NCBI RefSeq assembly: GCF_014898055.3
Contig: NW_023604861.1
Location: forward strand, 102,364,083-102,428,082
Length of the DNA stretch: 64,000 nt
Reading direction: 5' to 3'
Origin: Talpa occidentalis
Taxonomy: Eukaryota > Chordata > Mammalia > Eulipotyphla > Talpidae
In this document: positions 58,892 through 64,000 of the stretch, piece by piece
How the letters are laid out: the number at the start of each line of letters is the position of its first letter
Position numbering within the stretch: position 1 is the stretch's first letter
Notes under the pieces: generated by a model
What the model was told of the DNA's origin: nothing
The model's database searches: none
Seen by the model: the letters and a program-made list of their open reading frames with translations, nothing else
Translations under genes and position numbers: made by a program

Positions 58892-60507
58892 TGATGTGAA
58901 TTCAAAGGAAAGCTTGGGCATGGAGTCAGAGAGGGGGAGCTCAGTTATCTATTTTGTAGTGACACTCCCAGGGCCCCTGCTGATACTGAACCTACCTCTC
59001 TCCCACTCTCAAAATGCAATACTGGGTCCAATTCCTGCTGTTTTGACTGCAGGTTATTTGGACCTTTATTTTCAACATGTGACATAGTTTGCAATAAATG
59101 GATGTTGAACAATCCCAAGGTTTGCACTCAGGGCGTGCTCTCTGGCCCTGAACCCTGACAGATGCCTGGGCTGGAGGTACTGTCCCCTTTAGCTCTCAGT
59201 CTTCCCAGAGTGTGAGGCTTGAATCATTGAGGTATGTGAAGGGTCAGATTTGGTAGCTGTGGTTTTTGGGGAATCTCGATGTCGGAAAATTAGGAGGAGG
59301 AAGAGGATTCAGAGTACAGAAAGACAGGTGTTCAAAGAGGTAGAGGGATAACCAGTGGCATATTGTCCATCAAGTCAATTGATCCCAAAGGAAAATAATA
59401 TTTTCATGGTATTTCTATGATGTATTTTTTTTAAAAGAACAGAGAGACAACGGGTAATGTCAATTGTATATGCCAGGTATTGTTCTAAGTACTTTATATG
59501 TATTATCAAACTTAAAATTCTTCATAGACAATGTAGTAACTAGAAATATCACTGCCATTTTTTTATAGGTGACAAACCTATAAAAGGGTGAGAAACCTGC
59601 TTAGGGTCCTACTGCTGCTGGAAGCTAGACCTGGGCTGTTTGACTACAGGGACTGGCTTCAGAAAAATGAGCTCAGGTTCTCAGCATCAGCCTCAGGGGT
59701 AAATGGATCAAATTCTCTGAATTTTGCCTGTTGCTCAGCTTAAACCACTTATGGGTCATTTCCTTTGTACTGTGTTTTATAGAAGCTGGAAGCTTGTCAC
59801 GGGAGAGCAGACTTGCCGAATCTCACGACATTGGGAATGGACAGCAGTCAGAAGCGGATTTCTCAGTCTAAGGGTCTTTCCTCCCTTGGCTGAGGATAGG
59901 GTAGGATGTTATGGGAATATCTTATTAAGAATCTCCCCTTTAGACACCACGGACTCAGATTTCTTATACAGTTTAAGGGGAATCCAGAAGAGCAATTTTA
60001 TAGTAAGAATTACTCAGAATATCTTTAGGGAATATGATTAGCTAGGATTTTTTCACATCCAGGGAAGAGAAGGTGAGGTAATGAAATTGAAATGATTTTT
60101 AAGGAGGACATTTTGTTACAAAAGAACAACTGGGTGTGTAATTGAGTAAAGAATTGAGTTAACATAGTTTCACAAGACTTTTGTTAATCTATAGGTTTAT
60201 TTTGAATTTTTAATGTTCATGATTTCTATAACAAACCAAATTTGTATTTAGTTGGAAAACAAATTTTTTTGCGTATGCACTTTTCATGTATAAGGATAAT
60301 CAACATGGAAAATAACATTGGTTATAAACACATACACACACACATACACACACAATTCCCAACACACTTGATGATAATGGTTTATAAAGTTAAATGAATC
60401 CAGCTAATACATGATCTATTGATTTTCTTGTCCTGGATGCAGTGCTATTTGTGGCCCCTTGAGAGTCAGCTGTAGAAGGGGCAGGAGTACTGGGTATTTA
60501 ATTTGTA
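58892..60507. other. Anonymous sequence with an antisense MIR
   Basis: The stretch 59455-59660 ('ccaggtattgttctaagtac', 'tttatatgtattatcaaact', 'cctgcttagggtcctactgc') is a long antisense MIR. (CA)n lies at 60330-60353 and (GTTT)n at 60520-60545. No gene recognised. Confidence 0.55.
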
Positions 60508-60520
60508 GTGACTAAGTTTG

Positions 60521-61095
60521 TTTTTTTGTTTGTTTGTTTGTTTGATTTTAGATTTATTTATTTATTTATATAAGCACTGGGTATAGTCAGAAGCTCGGTA
60601 GGGTGAGAGAATTCACCAGAGCCAATGCGGGGAACAGAACAGGCAGACTGGGTCTCCCTGGTGGCGCAGTGGTTGAGTCCTGGGTTGCGAAGCTGCCAGC
60701 AGCTTCTGCAGCGCCGCTTCAATCCCCGGCTGCTCCCCGGCCACTGGAGGAGGGTCCCACATGGCGTGCAGACCTCTCCTGCTGCCCGCTGCTCCTCTCA
60801 GCAGTGTACTTCGGTCCTTCTGCCTGCTCTGCTCCCTGCTCTGGCTCTGGTGAATTCTCTCACCCTCCCGCGCTTCTGACTGTACCCAGTGCATGTATAA
60901 ATAAATAAATAAATAAATCTTTAAAAAAAAGAAAAAGAACAGGCAGACACACTGCTGAGGGGAGCAGCGGGCGTGGCAGGAGAGGTCTGCGCCATGTGGG
61001 ACCCTCACCGGTGGCCGGGGATTGAACTGGTGCTGCAGAGGCTGCGGGCAGCTTTGCAGCCCAGTGCTCAACTGCTGCGCCAACAGGGGAGGCCC
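60521..61095 (-). mobile_element. SINE, young subfamily, host of a nested SINE
   Basis: The 3' part (60548-60650) and 5' part (60950-61095, head 'gcgccaacaggggaggccc') are halves of one antisense SINE. The outer target duplication GTGA(C/T)TAAGTTT lies at 60508 and 61096. Confidence 0.93.
60651..60935 (+). mobile_element. SINE nested inside a same-family SINE
   Basis: Full-length young copy: head GGTCTCCCTGGTGGCGCAGT, tail (AAAT)n and A8. The inner target duplication AGAACAGGCAGAC lies at 60637-60649 and 60937-60949 and comes from the host SINE body. Opposite orientation to its host. Confidence 0.95.
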
Positions 61096-61290
61096 GTGAT
61101 TAAGTTTTTAACATCATATTATATAGATTTGTAAAACTTTTTTCACTAGAAGTAATGAACATTTTTAATAAAATACCCACAAATAGGAAAAAATATAAAG
61201 AAGAAAAAAATAATCCTGTATTATCATCAATTTCTTCCTTCCAAAGTAATCACTGAATGCTATGGAGATTTCTGTCCATGCAGGATTTTT

Positions 61291-61560
61291 TATTTATTTT
61301 AAAAAGATTTATTTATGTATCCAAGAACTGGGGTACAGGCCAGAGGTGTGGGGCATGAGAGGATTCACCAGAGACAGAGTGGGGAGCAGAACAGGCAGAA
61401 CAGAATGAAATACACTGCTGAGGGGAGCAGCGGGCAAGACAGGAGAGGTCTGCTGAGGTGTGTGGCTCAGCTCCCTGGCTAGGATCCAACTCTGCTGCAG
61501 TGGCTGTGGAGAGCTTCGTAGTGCTGAGACTTAACCCCTTGCATCACCTGGGAAGCACCC
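61291..61560 (-). mobile_element. SINE, older subfamily
   Basis: Tail 'ttttaaaaagatttatttat', head 'gcatcacctgggaagcaccc'. The target duplication CCATGCAG(G/A)(A/C)TTTT lies at 61276 and 61561. Confidence 0.93.
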
Positions 61561-61691
61561 CCATGCAGACTTTTAAAATGTAGTGTGCAGAAAAATCTGT
61601 TTTTTCTTTATAAATATAAAGTGAACACAGAGTTAAGACAGTAGAGATAAGAAACAGTCAGAATAGGCAGTGATGCACATTTTGTAGAACT

Positions 61692-62147
61692 ATAAGTACT
61701 TTATTTTTTTTTAATTTAAATTTTATTTTTATATTCCCCATACAATTACAACCCCCTTATTTTTACCCCAAGCCCTCCTTTCCCCGCCCCCACCCCCCAT
61801 AGAGTGTCTCTTGTTCATAGTTATTTGTTGATTTTGATATTTTCTTTCTTATAGTTATTCTTTTTCCTGGTCCCTTATTTAAGTTTTCTAGATTCCTGCT
61901 ATGAGTGAGACCATCCGGTATTTTTCTTTTTCTTTCTGGCTTATTTCGCTGAGCATAATCCCTTCCAGCGCCATCCATGTTGCTGCAAATTGCACTTGTT
62001 TATCTTTTTTGAACGCTGAGTAATATTCCATGGTGTATGTTTACCACATCTTCTTGATCCAGTCATCTATTTTTGGGCATTTGGGTTGTTTCCAAATCTT
62101 AGCTATTGCAAATAGTGCTGCTATAAACATAGGCGTGCAGGTGCTCT
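61692..62147 (-). mobile_element. L1 3' end, 5'-truncated
   Basis: About 455 bp, nearly identical in order to 50441-50880, from the 3'UTR ('atattccccatacaattaca') to the ORF2 C-terminus (ending 'gcaggtgctctttgga'). Truncated at 62147. Confidence 0.93.
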
Positions 62148-62149
62148 TT

Positions 62150-62840
62150 GGAATATGAAAACTTCCAAGAGCATGGAAAGTGACTTGAGATATAACGTTA
62201 AATCAAAAGAGATTACAAAAACACCTACATAGAAAACAAAAAAATAGATGCAAATATTTTCAAAATAGTAACATTGTAGAGAGTTAGGTGATAGGATCAT
62301 GAAAAACTTAAATCTTTATTTTTAATATCTTCTTTATTATTGTTACACTTTTTATAGAAAAATATTTTTTAAATCTGTACTAATCAGAAACTTTTGAGCC
62401 TTCCTTCAAATTTGGTGACACTAGTAAGCTTGTGTCAAAAATAACTGAAGACAATAATGTTTTGTTGAATGTTTAATAACACAGTAAGCCAGACACATTT
62501 ACTGGGCCATGATTTATATTTAGAACATGACATAAAAGGAATAAGAGTAATATATCATCTTATCTTATTAAAACAGTGTCTTCCTTATTCACTGCGAGAA
62601 CTAAAAACCACACCCACAGTTTACAGAGCTGTAGGACTTGGCTCTGTGTTAGAGTAGAGGGAAAAAGGAGTTGAAGATTACAGACCTAAATTTCAAGCTT
62701 GGGTGTGTTGCTGGAAGCCTCAGTTTGCTATTTTACATTGTGAATAATAAGAAATGCCCTTCCTACCACATCAATCTCTCATGAGGTCAGTACAAAACAC
62801 AACACAATGAAACAAAACAGAAGGACTCAAAAACTGTGTG
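62150..62840. other. Anonymous non-coding sequence
   Basis: Nothing recognised. Confidence 0.4.
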
Positions 62841-62841
62841 C

Positions 62842-62931
62842 AAAATCAGAGGGCCAGTTCTTGTATGCATAAATAAATAAATCTTTTAAAAAATCATAGC
62901 TTGTTCTTAAAAAAAAAAATTAGAGGGCCAG
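62842..62931 (+). mobile_element. Extremely truncated SINE tail with target duplication
   Basis: Only the last 30 bp or so of the SINE remain ('ttcttgtatgcataaataaa...tctttt'), followed by 'atcatagcttgttctt' and A11. AAAAT(C/T)AGAGGGCCAG at 62842-62857 and 62916-62931 marks a genuine retroposition. Confidence 0.88.
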
Positions 62932-62934
62932 TAA

Positions 62935-63495
62935 AAGATGGTGGAGGGATTCCTATTAGATGCTTGTGCTCACCCAAGGTAGCTTTGGCTTGAGCACTTC
63001 ATGCATGGGACAAAAACCATCTTTGAATCTCACCCATTTCATTGTGGAGAGCTCTGTTACAAAGATCTTCCTTAAATCAATAGTGGGAACTTTCTACTTC
63101 ATTGTCCCGGTTCCAGCCCTGGGTAGTGTACCTAGGTTGCTAGCATAGCCTAACGGCTTCGTGTGTGCAGCCTATGGGCTTCTGGGAGAGCCTGACTGGT
63201 TTATTCTGGTCGTGGGCAGTCCAGGTTAACATTTTCCCTGGGCACCACTATGGCAGAATATTTGAAAACTACCACTTTCAATGAGATCTTCCCTTATATC
63301 AGAAGTTACTCCTCTGCCAGGCAGCTGAGCGTGCAGTCTCTGATCGTACAAAGGATTCATAGTTCAAGCCTTAGTCAAGTAAAATCTCCACATTTGATGC
63401 CTTCAGTTTTCCACCAGTGCTTTGCTTTTTTTGTGCGCCTTGTCCTATACTTATAAAACTAGGTCTGGGAAATGAAAATGGAATTTTATTTATAT
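62935..63495. other. Anonymous non-coding sequence
   Basis: Nothing recognised. Confidence 0.4.
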
Positions 63496-63500
63496 CTTAT

Positions 63501-63610
63501 TTTTTTAATATTTATTTATTTATGTATACAAGAACTGGGGTACAGGCCAGAGGTATTGGGGTTGAAAGGACACACCAGAGACAGAGTGGGGAACAGAACA
63601 GGCAGATTGA
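63501..63610 (-). mobile_element. SINE 3' part joined to L1
   Basis: Tail 'ttttttaatatttatttatt' and 'aactggggtacaggccagag' through 'gaacaggcagattga', then an abrupt switch to L1 sequence. The tRNA-like head is missing within the window. Confidence 0.9.
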
Positions 63611-64000
63611 GCTGTGTGGAGATTTCTTGACCTACTAAACATAGAGCTTCCATAGGATCCAGCAATTCCATTCCTAGGTATTTACCCAAATCACACAGAA
63701 ACATTAATTCCAAAGGGTACCTGCACCCCTATGTTTATAGCAGCACTGTTTACAATAGCTAAGATTTGGAAACAACCCAAATGCCCAAAAACAGATGACT
63801 GGTTCAAGAAGATGTGGTACATGTACACAGTGGAATATTACTCAGCAATCAAAAAAGATAAACACATGCAGTTTGCAGCAACATGGATGGAGCTAGTAGG
63901 GATCATGCTCAGCGAAATAAGCCAGAAAGAAAAAGAAAAATACCGATGGTCTCACTCATAGCAGGAATCTAGAAAACCTAAATAAGGGACCAGGAAAAAG
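63611..64000 (+). mobile_element. 5'-truncated L1, running off the window
   Basis: Sense ORF2 C-terminus matching the reverse complement of about 50600-50985, with 'cagcaattccattcctaggt', [20 protein letters not shown] and [14 protein letters not shown]. The frame ends early at 63961 (KYRWSHS) because one G is missing in 'taccg(g)atgg'. The 3'UTR begins at the window edge. Confidence 0.93.

Noticed and set aside
60613..61083. 156-codon minus-strand open frame
   Set aside because: It runs through two nested SINEs. The translation is SINE sequence, not a protein.

Overview
This is mammalian nuclear DNA that is almost entirely non-coding. I recognise no host protein-coding exon, tRNA or rRNA gene, and no prokaryotic-type feature. 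The most abundant element is a tRNA-derived SINE of about 250 bp. It has a GGGCCTCCCTGGTGGCGCA head, pol III A and B boxes, and a TATAAATAAATAAATCTT(A)n tail. About 25 copies or fragments are present in both orientations. The family is not Alu, B1, carnivore CAN, ruminant BOV or equine ERE. From memory it most resembles the Rhin-1 SINE of horseshoe and leaf-nosed bats, so a rhinolophoid bat is my best guess. That assignment rests on recall and was not checked.

Layout. 1-14 kb: old L1, L2 and MIR fossils, four SINEs, and a solo LTR (2182-2916) that itself contains a SINE. 14.2-15.6 kb: an RPS14 processed pseudogene with one frameshift, next to an old DNA-transposon fossil split by a SINE. 16.3-17.2 kb: a 5'-truncated L1. 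18-44 kb: mostly anonymous sequence with scattered SINEs, MIR and MER-type repeats, old L1 3' ends, a MaLR-like LTR (38.2-38.6 kb) and an unexplained inverted repeat (35.2/36.1 kb). 44.9-47.5 kb: an ancient antisense L1 interrupted by two solo LTRs, one of them (45804-46715) with a perfect 6-bp target duplication. 49.9-57.6 kb: an ancient sense L1 interrupted by a nearly full-length, much younger antisense L1 (50433-56829). 58-64 kb: more SINEs, including a SINE-in-SINE nest and a SINE that appears to carry 3'-transduced sequence, then L1 3' ends running to the window edge.

How the parts work together. L1 ORF2 machinery is the expected source of the A-tailed, target-duplicated insertions (SINEs, the RPS14 retrocopy, truncated L1s). 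The most complete L1 keeps a GC-rich 5'UTR promoter with two kinds of tandem repeat, an ORF1 and a 1275-codon-length ORF2. Both ORFs are broken, mainly by single-base indels in short homopolymers. The LTRs are solo relics with no internal retroviral genes.

I found no convincing new gene system. The best leads are the L1 5'UTR architecture with its 188-codon antisense ORF, the SINE 3' transduction, the class II-like solo LTR with an internal duplication, and two unexplained repeat pairs (10.65/11.52 kb direct; 35.2/36.1 kb inverted).
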